Shown: positions 41,271-49,965, counted from the first letter of the stretch. The stretch is 64,000 bases of DNA from an uncultured Bacteroidota bacterium (GCA_937928385.1 CALEZD010000012.1:1-64000), one strand, 5' to 3'. Notes: generated by a model not told the origin, from the letters alone. Made by a program: numbers and translations.

Positions 41271-42212
41271 ATGGTACAATACTACAAAAATATCAATCGC
41301 CAGACACAGGAGGTTCAGGGGCCGGACGGCGCCAACTGGATTAATGTGACCCCGCCATTCCAGGAGAATGAAATCAATAACCTGTCTGAAACCCTGAAAA
41401 TACCCCGCGACCTGCTGACCGATACGCTGGATATAGAAGAGCGGGCGCGTTACGAAGAAGAGGACGGGGTGAAACTCATTATCCTGAAGACGCCGGTAGA
41501 AAACAAATCACTCAACGAAAGCGATGCGGATTATGTTACCATCCCCATTTCCATCATCATTACCGAGCGCAACCAGGTAATCACTGTCAACTCATTTGAG
41601 AACGTTGCTATCCGCCGTTTCCTCAACACCTTTGCCAAGCGCCACCCTGAGCGTCCCAACATGATGGTGCTGAAGATTTTCGAAAAGGTGGTGATGGACT
41701 TTATAGAAGTACTGAAAGAAATCAACCACCGCCGCAATATACTGGAGCAGAAACTGTACGACAGCAACCGTAACGAGGAACTGCTATACCTGATGAGGGT
41801 GCAGAAAAGCCTGGTGTACTTTGTAACAGCATTGCGCAGTAACGAACTACTGCTGATGAAAATGGAACGCACCAACTTCCTGAACTGCAACGAGGAAGAG
41901 CGTGAACTGCTGTCTGACCTGGTGATTGAATTCTCGCAAGCCCTGGAGATGGCGAATACTTATACAAACATCTTAAGCAGTACAATGGATGCCTTTGCCA
42001 GCATCATCAACAATAACATGAACCTGGTGATGAAGCGGCTCACCAGTATTACGATACTTATTTCTCTGCCAACGCTGATAGCCAGTTTTTATGGTATGAA
42101 TGTACCCATCCCTTACCAGGAAGGCATGTACAGTTTTTACGTGCCTATTGTACTGGCGCTGCTTACCTCTGTTGTAATGACCCTCTACTTCAATAAAAAA
42201 CGCTGGTTCTGA
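41271..42212 (+). CDS. corA: CorA-family magnesium/cobalt transporter
   Basis: Mg2+ channel of 313 residues. The start at ATG 41271 (MVQYYKN) was chosen because a TTG 27 bases upstream lies inside the promoter box. The large N-terminal cytoplasmic domain (about 1-250) is followed by two C-terminal helices. The first ends in the signature YGMNVP ('IASFYGMNVPIPYQEG'), the second is 'FYVPIVLALLTSVVMTLYF', and the tail is basic (NKKRWF). It is followed after one base by a NUDIX gene, so the two are probably co-transcribed. Confidence 0.95.
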   Translation: MVQYYKNINRQTQEVQGPDGANWINVTPPFQENEINNLSETLKIPRDLLTDTLDIEERARYEEEDGVKLIILKTPVENKSLNESDADYVTIPISIIITERNQVITVNSFENVAIRRFLNTFAKRHPERPNMMVLKIFEKVVMDFIEVLKEINHRRNILEQKLYDSNRNEELLYLMRVQKSLVYFVTALRSNELLLMKMERTNFLNCNEEERELLSDLVIEFSQALEMANTYTNILSSTMDAFASIINNNMNLVMKRLTSITILISLPTLIASFYGMNVPIPYQEGMYSFYVPIVLALLTSVVMTLYFNKKRWF

Positions 42213-42213
42213 T

Positions 42214-42639
42214 ATGAAGGGCGAAGGGCGTTTCAACATCAGGGTGTACGGTATATGGATAGAGGCGGAACGTGTGTTAGTGAATGAAGAAACCATCCAC
42301 GGAAAGAAATATTTAAAATTCCCGGGCGGCGGGTTAGAATATGGAGAGGGCATGCTTGCCTGCCTGCACCGCGAGTGGAAAGAAGAACTGGACCTGGAAA
42401 TAAAAGTGCTGGAACATTTTTATACTACCGATTTCTTCCAGGAATCGGTTTTTGATAAATCGCAGGTGGTAAGTATTTATTACTTAATTAAAGCAAAACA
42501 CCCTGACCCCTATATCATCAATACCAATCCCGAAGAATATACACACTGGATAAAGCTGGAAGATATTACCCCCGAAACTTTTACCCTGCCTATCGACAGG
42601 GTAGTGGGTAAGATGATTGTTGACCGGTTTTTGAAGTAA
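42214..42639 (+). CDS. NUDIX hydrolase
   Basis: Hydrolase of 141 residues that removes pyrophosphate-linked nucleotides or similar. The Nudix box is GGGLEYGEGMLACLHREW followed by KEELDLEI (about 33-58), with the essential RE..EE residues. The substrate cannot be told from sequence. It starts one base after corA and so is translationally linked. A degenerate short repeat follows the gene. Confidence 0.93.
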   Translation: MKGEGRFNIRVYGIWIEAERVLVNEETIHGKKYLKFPGGGLEYGEGMLACLHREWKEELDLEIKVLEHFYTTDFFQESVFDKSQVVSIYYLIKAKHPDPYIINTNPEEYTHWIKLEDITPETFTLPIDRVVGKMIVDRFLK

Positions 42640-42656
42640 TTGATGTATAATATTAT

Positions 42657-42724
42657 TACCGTGGAGGCGCATAGACGCTAAGTGGTACAAAATATAAATC
42701 TCTGTGTCTCTGCGGTTAAACTGA
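42657..42724. repeat. Degenerate CGCAGAGAC-type intergenic repeat
   Basis: The right end (42700-42720) reads, on the minus strand, AACCGCAGAGACACAGAG, the core of a repeat I know from many bacterial genomes. The left end ACCGTGGAGGCGCATAGA (from 42659) is its degenerate inverted partner (13 of 18 bases match by eye). It forms a roughly 65-base imperfect palindrome between NUDIX and recR. Confidence 0.6.
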
Positions 42725-42742
42725 CTAACTACTAACCCCTAA

Positions 42743-43369
42743 CTACTTATTACTAAGGCTCACATAATTCTCAATCGGCAGGCGTTTAGCAATACTGCGT
42801 GCCAGTGTCATTTCGTCAGCATATTCCAGCTCGCCGCCAAAGGCTATGCCACGTGCGATAGTGGTAATCTGCACCGGCAATCCTGACATTTGTTTGGCTA
42901 TATAATATACGGTAGTATCCCCCTCAATAGTAGGGCTCAGCGCCATGATGAGTTCTTCCACGCCATTCTTCTCTACACGCTCGCGCAGGGTAGATATATT
43001 CAGTTGCTCAGGGCCAATGCCATCTAATGGAGAAAGTATACCGCCCAGCAGGTGGTACAGACCGTTGTATTGTTGCGTGCTTTCAATGGCTATTACATCG
43101 CGGATATTCTCTACCACGCATACCTGTGCATGGTTGCGCCCCTTGTTGGCACATATCTCGCATATATCCCTGTCGGCCACATTGTGGCAGTTTTTGCAAA
43201 ACTGTATTTCGTGCCTCATTTTAGAAATCGCCCCGGTAAAAGCATCCACTTCGGCGGTATCTTTCTTCAGCAATTGCAGTACCATGCGCAGGGCGGTTTT
43301 TTTGCCTATACCCGGCAGTTTGGCAAACTCATTCACCGCATCCTCTATCAGCTTCGACGAAAAAATCAT
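42743..43369 (-). CDS. recR: Recombination protein RecR
   Basis: DNA-repair protein of 208 residues that works with RecF/RecO to load RecA at gaps. Residues 1-50 form a helix-hairpin-helix ('KLPGIGKKTALRMVLQLL'). A zinc finger follows with CKNCHN and CEIC (four Cys). A Toprim domain comes next, with 'VCVVENIRDVIAIE' and 'YHLLGGILSPLDGIGP'. The C-terminal 'PVQITTIARGIAFGGELEYADE' is typical (seen as TTIARGIAFGGELEYADE). It stands alone on the minus strand. Confidence 0.96.
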   Translation of the reverse strand: MIFSSKLIEDAVNEFAKLPGIGKKTALRMVLQLLKKDTAEVDAFTGAISKMRHEIQFCKNCHNVADRDICEICANKGRNHAQVCVVENIRDVIAIESTQQYNGLYHLLGGILSPLDGIGPEQLNISTLRERVEKNGVEELIMALSPTIEGDTTVYYIAKQMSGLPVQITTIARGIAFGGELEYADEMTLARSIAKRLPIENYVSLSNK

Positions 43370-43477
43370 AGTCGCAAATTAAGAAAATTCACCTCCCTTT
43401 AACTAAATGCTTTTTCATTAAGGGTTCTTAGCATGTTTTTTAGCACGATATTTGCCTTAACAGGAAAAACAGACAAT

Positions 43478-43729
43478 ATGAAAAGAATAACGAATTTGCT
43501 GCCGGTATTGGCAATCAGCTTTGCAGTTTTACAAGGTTGCACAGGAACGGCAATAGTGGCAGGTGACAATACAAACCCTGCATCTGCGCCGCACACTACA
43601 GGCGGCGGAAGTGCTGTACAGGCTACTTCCGGCCAGGCTTCCGCTACACAGTCTACGATGCCTGCAGGTACGTCTAAAGATACTAAGACAGGTAATTTCA
43701 GTAATGCACATAAGGCATCGGTTGAATAA
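43478..43729 (+). CDS. Small low-complexity lipoprotein
   Basis: Lipoprotein of 83 residues. The start at MKRITNLLPVLAI was chosen over an ATG 45 bases upstream because it gives a clean signal peptide with lipobox (AVLQGC, Cys about 21). The mature part is almost entirely Thr, Ser, Ala and Gly ('GGGSAVQATSGQASATQS') and probably disordered. No function can be inferred. A near-perfect bidirectional terminator follows, converging with a T9SS gene. Confidence 0.65.
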   Translation: MKRITNLLPVLAISFAVLQGCTGTAIVAGDNTNPASAPHTTGGGSAVQATSGQASATQSTMPAGTSKDTKTGNFSNAHKASVE

Positions 43730-43753
43730 TTAGCATTTACCGGAAGATGATAT

Positions 43754-43791
43754 AAAAAATGGGGGGCTGAATATTCAGCCCCCCATTTTTT
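43754..43791. terminator. Bidirectional terminator, near-perfect palindrome
   Basis: An A-run, then TGGGGGGCTGAAT / ATTCAGCCCCCCA without a loop, then a T-run. The symmetrical form serves both converging genes. Confidence 0.9.
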
Positions 43792-43810
43792 ATAGTTTAT
43801 GTCGTACAAA

Positions 43811-44536
43811 TTACTTCACAATGGAAAATTTGCTAACAACTTTAGCGCCATTAACGTTCAACTCAGCGATGTAAATACCCGCAGCGAGGTTAGAAACATC
43901 AATGTTAACTTGCTTAGAACCTGCGCTGTTGTCTGTTATGTTTTGTTGGTGTACTGTTTGACCTACTAGGCTGATAATCTTTACAGATGTTTCGTCAGCG
44001 TTGCCATTCAGGTTGTACCTGATTGTGAGGTTGCTGGTAGCCGGGTTAGGATACAGGCTCATTGAATTTTCAGCCACAACATTTTCTACAGAAGATGGAT
44101 CTTGTTTGAAAGGTATTGTTTTACAAATTCTGTTGTTGCTCGGGTCTGAGTCTGTCATTGCAGCACCACTCCTGAACGCTGTTACAGTATCGCACCACAA
44201 GAAAGGATTGCTGGTGGGAGCACTGGTCCAGTTAACTGTATCAGCCCAATAAACGGTGTCACCTACTGGAATGCCGTTAGCAGGTAAAGACAACCTTATT
44301 CTGTTTGTGCCACCAGACCTATAGGCTCTAGACAACAAGATTGTATCGGTAGCAGCTACCATTGCAACAGGACCTTTATTGATAAAGCCCCACCTGATAA
44401 TGTGAGAAGTCTGCCCGTTATATAGCATTGTATCTGAAATTGTCCTGTGATACACTGCTAAATCGGTTTGTGCGTTAACATTACTGTTAGCCGCCATTAG
44501 TGCAAAAAATGCAATAAGTAAGTAAATACGCTTCAT
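43811..44536 (-). CDS. T9SS type A sorting-domain protein
   Basis: Secreted protein of 241 residues. The signal peptide ends in NVNAQ (about 22). The middle (about 25-145) is a beta-rich domain with 'WGFINKGPVAMVAATDTILLSR' (in parts: GFINKGPVAMVAATDTI) resembling an Ig-like or CARDB-type segment. Residues about 158-241 form the type A sorting tail: 'MSLYPNPATSNLTIRYNL', 'VKIISLVGQTVHQ' and 'GIYIAELNVNGAKVVSKF'. It has no enzyme motif. A TATCTTTA box (one base off consensus) lies upstream on the minus strand. Confidence 0.88.
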   Translation of the reverse strand: MKRIYLLIAFFALMAANSNVNAQTDLAVYHRTISDTMLYNGQTSHIIRWGFINKGPVAMVAATDTILLSRAYRSGGTNRIRLSLPANGIPVGDTVYWADTVNWTSAPTSNPFLWCDTVTAFRSGAAMTDSDPSNNRICKTIPFKQDPSSVENVVAENSMSLYPNPATSNLTIRYNLNGNADETSVKIISLVGQTVHQQNITDNSAGSKQVNIDVSNLAAGIYIAELNVNGAKVVSKFSIVK

Positions 44537-44592
44537 ATTTAAGTTTTTAGAGTTAAGAGGTAAAGATATGCAATTAGCCTGAAAAATTAATC

Positions 44593-44616
44593 CCCCTTTA
44601 AGTTTTATTAAAGGGG
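44593..44616. promoter_or_regulatory. Hairpin upstream of T9SS gene
   Basis: CCCCTTTAA (44593-44601) pairs with TTAAAGGGG (44608-44616) across a 6-base loop. It lies 57 bases upstream of the T9SS gene start on the minus strand. It could be an operator, or an RNA hairpin if the transcript starts above it. Confidence 0.35.
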
Positions 44617-44751
44617 AAATCAGGGGAAACAGCTGTTTATTAGGTTCCGGTTAAGGATATGACAGTAATATTTCAATAGTATGACAAATAGCTTATTTTG
44701 TCACCCTCATATCAAATTACCAGTATATCAGTTTGTTTACCTCTATTATTT

Positions 44752-44759
44752 TATCTTTG
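44752..44759 (+). promoter_or_regulatory. -7 box for the DUF4249 gene
   Basis: TATCTTTG lies 32 bases before the start codon. TTTG at 44732-44735 is 16 bases upstream, slightly closer than consensus. Confidence 0.5.
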
Positions 44760-44791
44760 TTCGCTTTTAGAGATTTAATACCTGTACCATA

Positions 44792-45877
44792 ATGAGATTA
44801 TTATTAACCGCAATAGGTTGTTTTTTGATACTGGGGCTGCATAGCTGCTCCGAAGATTTTACAGTGGCCGCGCCATACAAGCAGGTAACTGTAGTTGGAG
44901 GTATATTGGATATGAAAGATACCGCACACTATATCCGTATACAAAAAGCTTTTATGGACGAAAATAAGAGCGCTCTCCAGATGTCGAAGGTGCCGGATAG
45001 CAGCTTTTACAGCGCCCTGGTGGTTAAGCTGTATGAATATGACTCAGCACAAACGAAAATATTGGACAGCACACTGCTTGACAAGGTAGAACTGACCGGG
45101 ATAGGGTATCCTAAAAATAATCCCATAAATGATCAGCAGTTTTTCACTACCCCGCACTTTGCGTACCGATTGGTAAAAGATGACCTCAGCCCCCGTTTCT
45201 GGTACAGGCTTACTATCCACAACAGCAATACAGGCCGTACCGATACATCAGGTTTTGTGGGTGTCATCAACAGCGATTCCAACCGTGCCGGTGACGGTTT
45301 CTATATTCCTGAGTTTCAATTAGCTGATTACCAGATTGATTTTTCCAGGACCACTCCCACTTCGCAATTCAAAGTTTCGCCCTACCTGCCACGCAATGCC
45401 CGTATGCTGGAAGGGTATATCCGCTTCCATTATGTGGAGAGAAACGTGACGACAAATGCCAAGTCGCGCAAATACGTGGACTACGCATTTGATAATGAAC
45501 TGAACCAGACTACTGTCGGTGTGAGGGCAGAGTTGGCTACACTTAACGCCAATATATACGCATTCCTGAACTCTTCAATGGGCGCTGCCCCCCCCAATGT
45601 GGAACGCCTGATGGATAGCTGCGATATCTTTGTATATGCTGCCAGTCCTGAGATATATTATTATTCGCTCATTAACCTGGGCCAGACAGGGGGCATTACC
45701 AGCGATAATATCCAGCCCAATTATACCAACTTTACAGGTACGGACGTGATAGGGGTTTTAGGATCCAGGGGTATGAGGGCGTACTATGGTGCAGCTATAT
45801 CCAAAATAACGTTGGATTCATTGAGGGAAAGCTCTATCACTGAGTCGCTGCGGATAACCGGTGTGTCTGAGGATTGA
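44792..45877 (+). CDS. DUF4249 lipoprotein
   Basis: Lipoprotein of 361 residues with lipobox HSC (Cys about 19). The N-terminal 'VVGGILDMKDTAHYIRIQKAF', 'LVVKLYEYDSA' and 'FRFHYVERN'-like segments match DUF4249, a family usually found next to TonB-dependent receptors in Bacteroidota. No receptor gene is adjacent here, so it is an isolated member or its partner lies elsewhere. A strong terminator follows. Confidence 0.82.
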   Translation: MRLLLTAIGCFLILGLHSCSEDFTVAAPYKQVTVVGGILDMKDTAHYIRIQKAFMDENKSALQMSKVPDSSFYSALVVKLYEYDSAQTKILDSTLLDKVELTGIGYPKNNPINDQQFFTTPHFAYRLVKDDLSPRFWYRLTIHNSNTGRTDTSGFVGVINSDSNRAGDGFYIPEFQLADYQIDFSRTTPTSQFKVSPYLPRNARMLEGYIRFHYVERNVTTNAKSRKYVDYAFDNELNQTTVGVRAELATLNANIYAFLNSSMGAAPPNVERLMDSCDIFVYAASPEIYYYSLINLGQTGGITSDNIQPNYTNFTGTDVIGVLGSRGMRAYYGAAISKITLDSLRESSITESLRITGVSED

Positions 45878-45903
45878 CAATATTACATTCAAAGCATATT
45901 TGT

Positions 45904-45940
45904 AATGCCTTTATGTACCAACATAAAGGCATTTTTATTT
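45904..45940 (+). terminator. Terminator of the DUF4249 gene
   Basis: Stem AATGCCTTTATGT / ACATAAAGGCATT with a 4-base loop (45904-45933), followed by TTTATTT. Confidence 0.85.
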
Positions 45941-46055
45941 CATATTGACAGTATGGCTGACATTATTGCCGAAACTAAGGGAATGGCATATCTATTGACA
46001 TAAGGACAGTAAGCGTAAAGCTGGAATTACTAATTACTAATAAGGAAAATATATT

Positions 46056-47951
46056 ATGGGAAAAATTATTGGAATAGACCTGGGAACCACCAACTCTTGT
46101 GTGGCAGTAATGGAAGGGAACGAACCGGTAGTGATTGCTAACGACGAAGGCCGCCGTACCACGCCATCAGTAGTGGCATTTTTGAAAAACGGCGAGCGTA
46201 AAGTGGGAGACCCTGCCAAGCGCCAGGCCATTACAAATCCGCAAAACACTATTATGTCCATCAAGCGTTTTATGGGCCGCAGGTTTGATGAGATAGGCAG
46301 CGAAATGGAACATGCCGCCTATAAAGTGATGAAGGGTGATAACAATACACCCCGTGTAGATATTGACGGCCGCATGTACACCCCGCAGGAAATTTCTGCC
46401 ATGATTCTTCAGAAAATGAAGAAAACAGCCGAAGAGTTCCTGGGGCAGGATGTAACAGAGGCAGTGGTAACCGTACCCGCATACTTCAACGATGCGCAGC
46501 GCCAGGCTACCAAAGAAGCAGGTGAAATTGCAGGACTGACCATCCGCCGTATCATCAACGAGCCTACTGCCGCGGCACTGGCTTATGGTATGGACAAACA
46601 ACACAAAGACAGCAAAATAGTAGTGTTCGACCTGGGTGGCGGTACGTTCGACGTATCGGTACTGGAACTGGGCGACGGTATATTCGAAGTGAAATCTACC
46701 AACGGTGACACGCACCTGGGTGGTGACGACTTTGATAAAGTGGTGATGGACTGGCTGGCAGACGAGTTTAAAAAAGACGAAGCTGTAGACCTGCGAAAAG
46801 ACCCTATGGCATGGCAGCGCCTGAAAGAGGCATCTGAAAAAGCGAAAATCGAGTTGTCTTCAAGCCAGGAAACAGAAATCAACCTGCCATATATTACAGC
46901 GGTAGATGGCGTGCCCAAACACATGGTGCGTAAGCTGAGCCGTTCAAAATTCGAATCGCTGGCAGACAGCCTGGTACAGCGTACGCTGGAGCCTTGCCAG
47001 AAAGCATTGAAAGATGCCGGTATGACTGCTGCTGATATTGACGAAGTGATATTGGTAGGTGGCTCTACCCGCATACCTAAAATACAGGAAGTAGTAGAGA
47101 AGTTCTTTGGCAAAAAGCCTAACAAGAGCGTAAACCCCGACGAGGTAGTGGCCATAGGTGCTGCTATACAGGGTGGTGTACTTACCGGCGACGTGAAAGA
47201 TGTTTTGCTGCTGGACGTAACCCCGCTAAGCCTGGGTATTGAAACTATGGGTGGCGTAATGACCAAACTGATTGAGTCTAACACAACCATACCTACCAAA
47301 AAGAGCGAAACATTCTCTACCGCCGCTGACAACCAGCCGAGTGTGGAAATAAATGTAATACAGGGTGAGCGCCCGATGGCAAAAGACAACAAAACGCTGG
47401 GACATTTCATACTGGATGGTATACCTCCAGCACCACGCGGTGTTCCTCAAATCGAAGTAACCTTTGATATAGATGCCAACGGGATACTGAACGTAAGCGC
47501 GAAAGACAAAGGCACCGGCAAACAGCAGAACATACGCATAGAAGCTGGTAGCGGCTTGAGCAAGGAGGAGATAGAGAAAATGAAGAACGAGGCCAAGGCC
47601 AACGAAGAGGCAGATAAGAAAGTGCGCGAGCGTGTAGAGAAGCTGAACATGGCTGATGGTTTGGTGTTCCAGTCGGAGAAGCAACTGAAAGAGTATGGCG
47701 ATAAACTCCCTGCTGCTGAAAAGCAAACTATTGAAGCTGCAGTTGCCAAACTGAAGGAAGCACACAAAGCTGAAGACCTGGATACGATAGACAAGGCTAT
47801 GGAAGAGCTGAACGCAGCATGGCAAACAGCCAGCCAGCATATGTACAGCCAGGGTGGCGAAGCCCAGGGTGGTGCGCAGGCTCAACCTGAAAATAACGCC
47901 AACGATGTATCTGACGTGGAATTTGAAGAAGTGAAAGAAGACGGTAAGTAA
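46056..47951 (+). CDS. dnaK: Chaperone protein DnaK (Hsp70)
   Basis: Hsp70 of 631 residues. The ATPase domain (1-380) has IGIDLGTTNSCVAV at the N-terminus, 'DLGGGTFDVSVLEL' and 'VGGSTRIPKIQ'. The linker DVLLLDVTPLSLGIET leads to the substrate domain (about 385-500) and the helical lid, ending in the acidic 'DVEFEEVKEDGK'. Its co-chaperone genes dnaJ and grpE lie about 15 kb downstream on the other strand, so it is not in one operon with them. A tRNA gene lies 15 bases after its stop. Confidence 0.97.
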   Translation: MGKIIGIDLGTTNSCVAVMEGNEPVVIANDEGRRTTPSVVAFLKNGERKVGDPAKRQAITNPQNTIMSIKRFMGRRFDEIGSEMEHAAYKVMKGDNNTPRVDIDGRMYTPQEISAMILQKMKKTAEEFLGQDVTEAVVTVPAYFNDAQRQATKEAGEIAGLTIRRIINEPTAAALAYGMDKQHKDSKIVVFDLGGGTFDVSVLELGDGIFEVKSTNGDTHLGGDDFDKVVMDWLADEFKKDEAVDLRKDPMAWQRLKEASEKAKIELSSSQETEINLPYITAVDGVPKHMVRKLSRSKFESLADSLVQRTLEPCQKALKDAGMTAADIDEVILVGGSTRIPKIQEVVEKFFGKKPNKSVNPDEVVAIGAAIQGGVLTGDVKDVLLLDVTPLSLGIETMGGVMTKLIESNTTIPTKKSETFSTAADNQPSVEINVIQGERPMAKDNKTLGHFILDGIPPAPRGVPQIEVTFDIDANGILNVSAKDKGTGKQQNIRIEAGSGLSKEEIEKMKNEAKANEEADKKVRERVEKLNMADGLVFQSEKQLKEYGDKLPAAEKQTIEAAVAKLKEAHKAEDLDTIDKAMEELNAAWQTASQHMYSQGGEAQGGAQAQPENNANDVSDVEFEEVKEDGK

Positions 47952-47966
47952 GACCGTTATTAAGAT

Positions 47967-48039
47967 AGTCTAGTAGCACAATGGATAGTGCGCCCGCCTC
48001 ATAAGCGGGGAGATACAGGTTCGAATCCTGTCTGGAATT
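47967..48039 (+). tRNA. tRNA with CAT anticodon (Met or Ile2), unusual acceptor
   Basis: Cloverleaf by eye: acceptor AGTCTAG/CTGGAAT with a G2-A71 mismatch and one wobble, D-arm GCAC-AATGGATA-GTGC, anticodon arm CCCGC-CTCATAA-GCGGG (anticodon CAT, 48000-48002), variable loop GAGAT, T-arm ACAGG-TTCGAAT-CCTGT. The discriminator would be T, where Met and Ile tRNAs normally have A. No CCA is encoded. It is 15 bases after dnaK and is followed directly by a terminator, so it may be read through from dnaK. Elongator Met, lysidine-type Ile2 or a decayed copy all remain possible. Confidence 0.65.
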
Positions 48040-48040
48040 T

Positions 48041-48068
48041 GCCCCCTTTCGATGAGAGGGGGCTTTTT
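48041..48068. terminator. Terminator after the tRNA and ubiE
   Basis: GCCCCCT / AGGGGGC stem (48041-48063) then TTTTTAT. It ends the dnaK-tRNA transcript and lies at the 3' end of the converging ubiE gene. Confidence 0.85.
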
Positions 48069-48819
48069 ATTTCGTGGCAGTGTACAAAGTCGTTATCCCA
48101 AATGTCAGTGGACGGGCTTTGGGTTCTTTAAAACCACAGTCTGCAAGTATCTCACAAAACCTTTGCCCCTCAGGGAATGCCATTACCGACTCAGGCAGGT
48201 ACGAGTAAGCTGTACTGTGTTTGGACACCAGTTTACCCAGCGTGGGCAGTATGTATTTAAAGTAGAATTGATAACCCTGCTTTACAGGGAATTTCTTAGG
48301 ATGCGAAAATTCCAGTATGGCCAGTTTGCCTCCCGGGCGTAGTACACGGTACATTTCTTTCAGCCCGGCATCTAAATGTTCAAAATTGCGTACTCCATAA
48401 GCGCAGGTAATGGCGTCAAAGCTGTTATCAGCAAAGGGTAGGGCTTCGCTGTCGCCTACCTGCATGGTAATGAGCTTATCCAGGCCTTTCTCTTTCAGCT
48501 TCTGCCTGCCAACGTCCAGCATTTGGGCGGCTATGTCTAAGCCTATAATTTTTTCAGGATTGAGTTTAGACGCTTCAATGGCCAGGTCGCCGGTGCCGGT
48601 GGCAACGTCCAGTATGGTTTTGGGTTGCACTTTAGCTATTTCAGCAATCGCCTTTTTGCGCCAGCCCTTATCAATACCTAAGGACAAAAAATGGTTCAGG
48701 AAATCATATTTACCGGCTATGTTGTTAAACATGTCGGCAACCTGCTCTTTCTTGCTTAATTTTGACCCCGCGTCCGGCACCACCCTGGCTGCCGGATTAT
48801 TATCTATACCGGATTGCAT
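48067..48819 (-). CDS. ubiE: Demethylmenaquinone methyltransferase
   Basis: SAM-dependent methyltransferase of 250 residues for the last step of menaquinone synthesis (UbiE/MenG). Conserved blocks are 'VADMFNNIAGKYDFLNHFLSLGIDKGWR' (in parts FNNIAGKYDFLNHFLS), 'LDVATGTGDLAIEA' (SAM site), 'GLDIAAQMLDVGR', 'PFADNSFDAITCAYGVRNFE' and 'KLAILEFSHP'. The minus-strand TACTTTTG box at 48832-48825 ends only 5 bases from the ATG. It is divergent from engB. Confidence 0.95.
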   Translation of the reverse strand: MQSGIDNNPAARVVPDAGSKLSKKEQVADMFNNIAGKYDFLNHFLSLGIDKGWRKKAIAEIAKVQPKTILDVATGTGDLAIEASKLNPEKIIGLDIAAQMLDVGRQKLKEKGLDKLITMQVGDSEALPFADNSFDAITCAYGVRNFEHLDAGLKEMYRVLRPGGKLAILEFSHPKKFPVKQGYQFYFKYILPTLGKLVSKHSTAYSYLPESVMAFPEGQRFCEILADCGFKEPKARPLTFGITTLYTATK

Positions 48820-48824
48820 CGGTG

Positions 48825-48832
48825 CAAAAGTA
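48825..48832 (-). promoter_or_regulatory. Minus-strand -7 box for ubiE
   Basis: TACTTTTG, 5 bases from the ubiE start codon; a nearly leaderless arrangement. Confidence 0.5.
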
Positions 48833-48846
48833 CGTTAACACAAGCA

Positions 48847-49464
48847 ATGGAAATACGTTCAGCCAAATATTTGATCAGCAGCCCCCGTGTAGAGCTTTGT
48901 CCCCCGGCCGATAAGCCGGAATACGCCTTTATTGGCAGGTCTAATGTGGGCAAATCGTCCCTCATCAATATGCTGACGAAGCAACCCAAACTGGCGAAAA
49001 CCTCGGGCAGCCCCGGTAAAACACAGATGATTAACCACTTTATTGTAAATAATGAGTGGTACCTGGTAGACCTGCCCGGCTATGGTTACGCTAAGGTGTC
49101 TCAGAAACAGCGTGCTTCTTTCAGCAAGATGATTGAAAACTACCTGACGACGCGCCCTAACCTGGCCACGGTATTTGTGTTGATAGACAGCCGGCACAAA
49201 CCGCAGCAGATAGACCTGGACTTCCTGGCGCAGTTGGGTGAGTGGCAGGTGCCTTTTAATATCGCATTTACCAAAGCAGATAAGAGTACTCAGCGCGATG
49301 CGGCTAAAAACGTGCGGAGCTTTATAGATGCCATGCGTAATGAATGGGAATTCATACCACGCAGTTTCCTCACCAGTGCTGTTAAATCGCTGGGGCGAAA
49401 AGAAATGCTCGCCTATATAGACGAGCTGAATACTATGTTCAAAGAACGGGACAAAGAAGAATAA
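48847..49464 (+). CDS. engB: Ribosome biogenesis GTPase EngB/YsxC
   Basis: GTPase of 205 residues needed for assembly of the large ribosomal subunit. The start is set at MEIRSAKYLIS; the longest frame adds 11 residues that overlap the divergent ubiE start. G1 is GRSNVGKSSLIN, G2 about 'TSGSPGKTQ', G3 DLPGYGYAKV and G4 TKADK. The 'PPADKPEYAFIGRSNVGKSS' lead-in is typical. It is followed by a convergent coiled-coil gene. Confidence 0.94.
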   Translation: MEIRSAKYLISSPRVELCPPADKPEYAFIGRSNVGKSSLINMLTKQPKLAKTSGSPGKTQMINHFIVNNEWYLVDLPGYGYAKVSQKQRASFSKMIENYLTTRPNLATVFVLIDSRHKPQQIDLDFLAQLGEWQVPFNIAFTKADKSTQRDAAKNVRSFIDAMRNEWEFIPRSFLTSAVKSLGRKEMLAYIDELNTMFKERDKEE

Positions 49465-49467
49465 ACA

Positions 49468-49860
49468 CTACATCCACTTGGTTGCATACCTGTAAAATTC
49501 ATGCCTCAGGTCGTGTATGGTTTTTTCCAGGGCAATGTATTGCTCGCGCAATTCAGCATGTTTTTCCAGCATCCTCACTTCTATATGGCCTGCCTTTTCT
49601 TTGGCTTGCACAGCTACTTCTGCCAGGTGGCGACGTATTTCGTGCGCTAAATCGTAAACATTCTTCTTCTGAATGTCAAAACGGTTCTCATACAGTTCCG
49701 CGCCTTCTGATGCTTCTTGGCCTGTATTCTTTCCGGCAACTTCCGTCAGTCGTCCTTTCAGGATATTCAGTTCGTCAGCATAAAAATCAAGGCTGCGCAG
49801 CCAGTCGTTGTGGTCAGTGGTCAACTTAGTGGCAATGGTTGTAGTTTGTGTAGCAATCAT
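49468..49860 (-). CDS. Hypothetical coiled-coil protein
   Basis: Protein of 130 residues. The start is placed at MIATQTTTIATKL; a longer frame adds 22 residues of no coding character. Residues about 20-125 are one or two long amphipathic helices with heptad pattern ('LDFYADELNILKGRLTEVAG', 'VYDLAHEIRRHLAEVAVQAK', 'AELREQYIALEKTIHDLR'). No signal peptide, membrane segment or known domain. It lies between engB (convergent) and a GH3-like gene, with a 100-base gap to the latter. Function unknown. Confidence 0.65.
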   Translation of the reverse strand: MIATQTTTIATKLTTDHNDWLRSLDFYADELNILKGRLTEVAGKNTGQEASEGAELYENRFDIQKKNVYDLAHEIRRHLAEVAVQAKEKAGHIEVRMLEKHAELREQYIALEKTIHDLRHEFYRYATKWM

Positions 49861-49965
49861 AATCGTTATTTTATGATGCAAACATAGCATCGCGTTTTGC
49901 CGCGATACATGACAAAGGTCAGTCATGCAAATGATTTACTTCAATATTCAGGAGTGCACTGACAA

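Noticed and set aside
46583..47410. Open frame of 275 codons antisense to dnaK
   Set aside because: It is a shadow of the dnaK coding sequence. It has no signal, motif or promoter, and the sense gene is certain.
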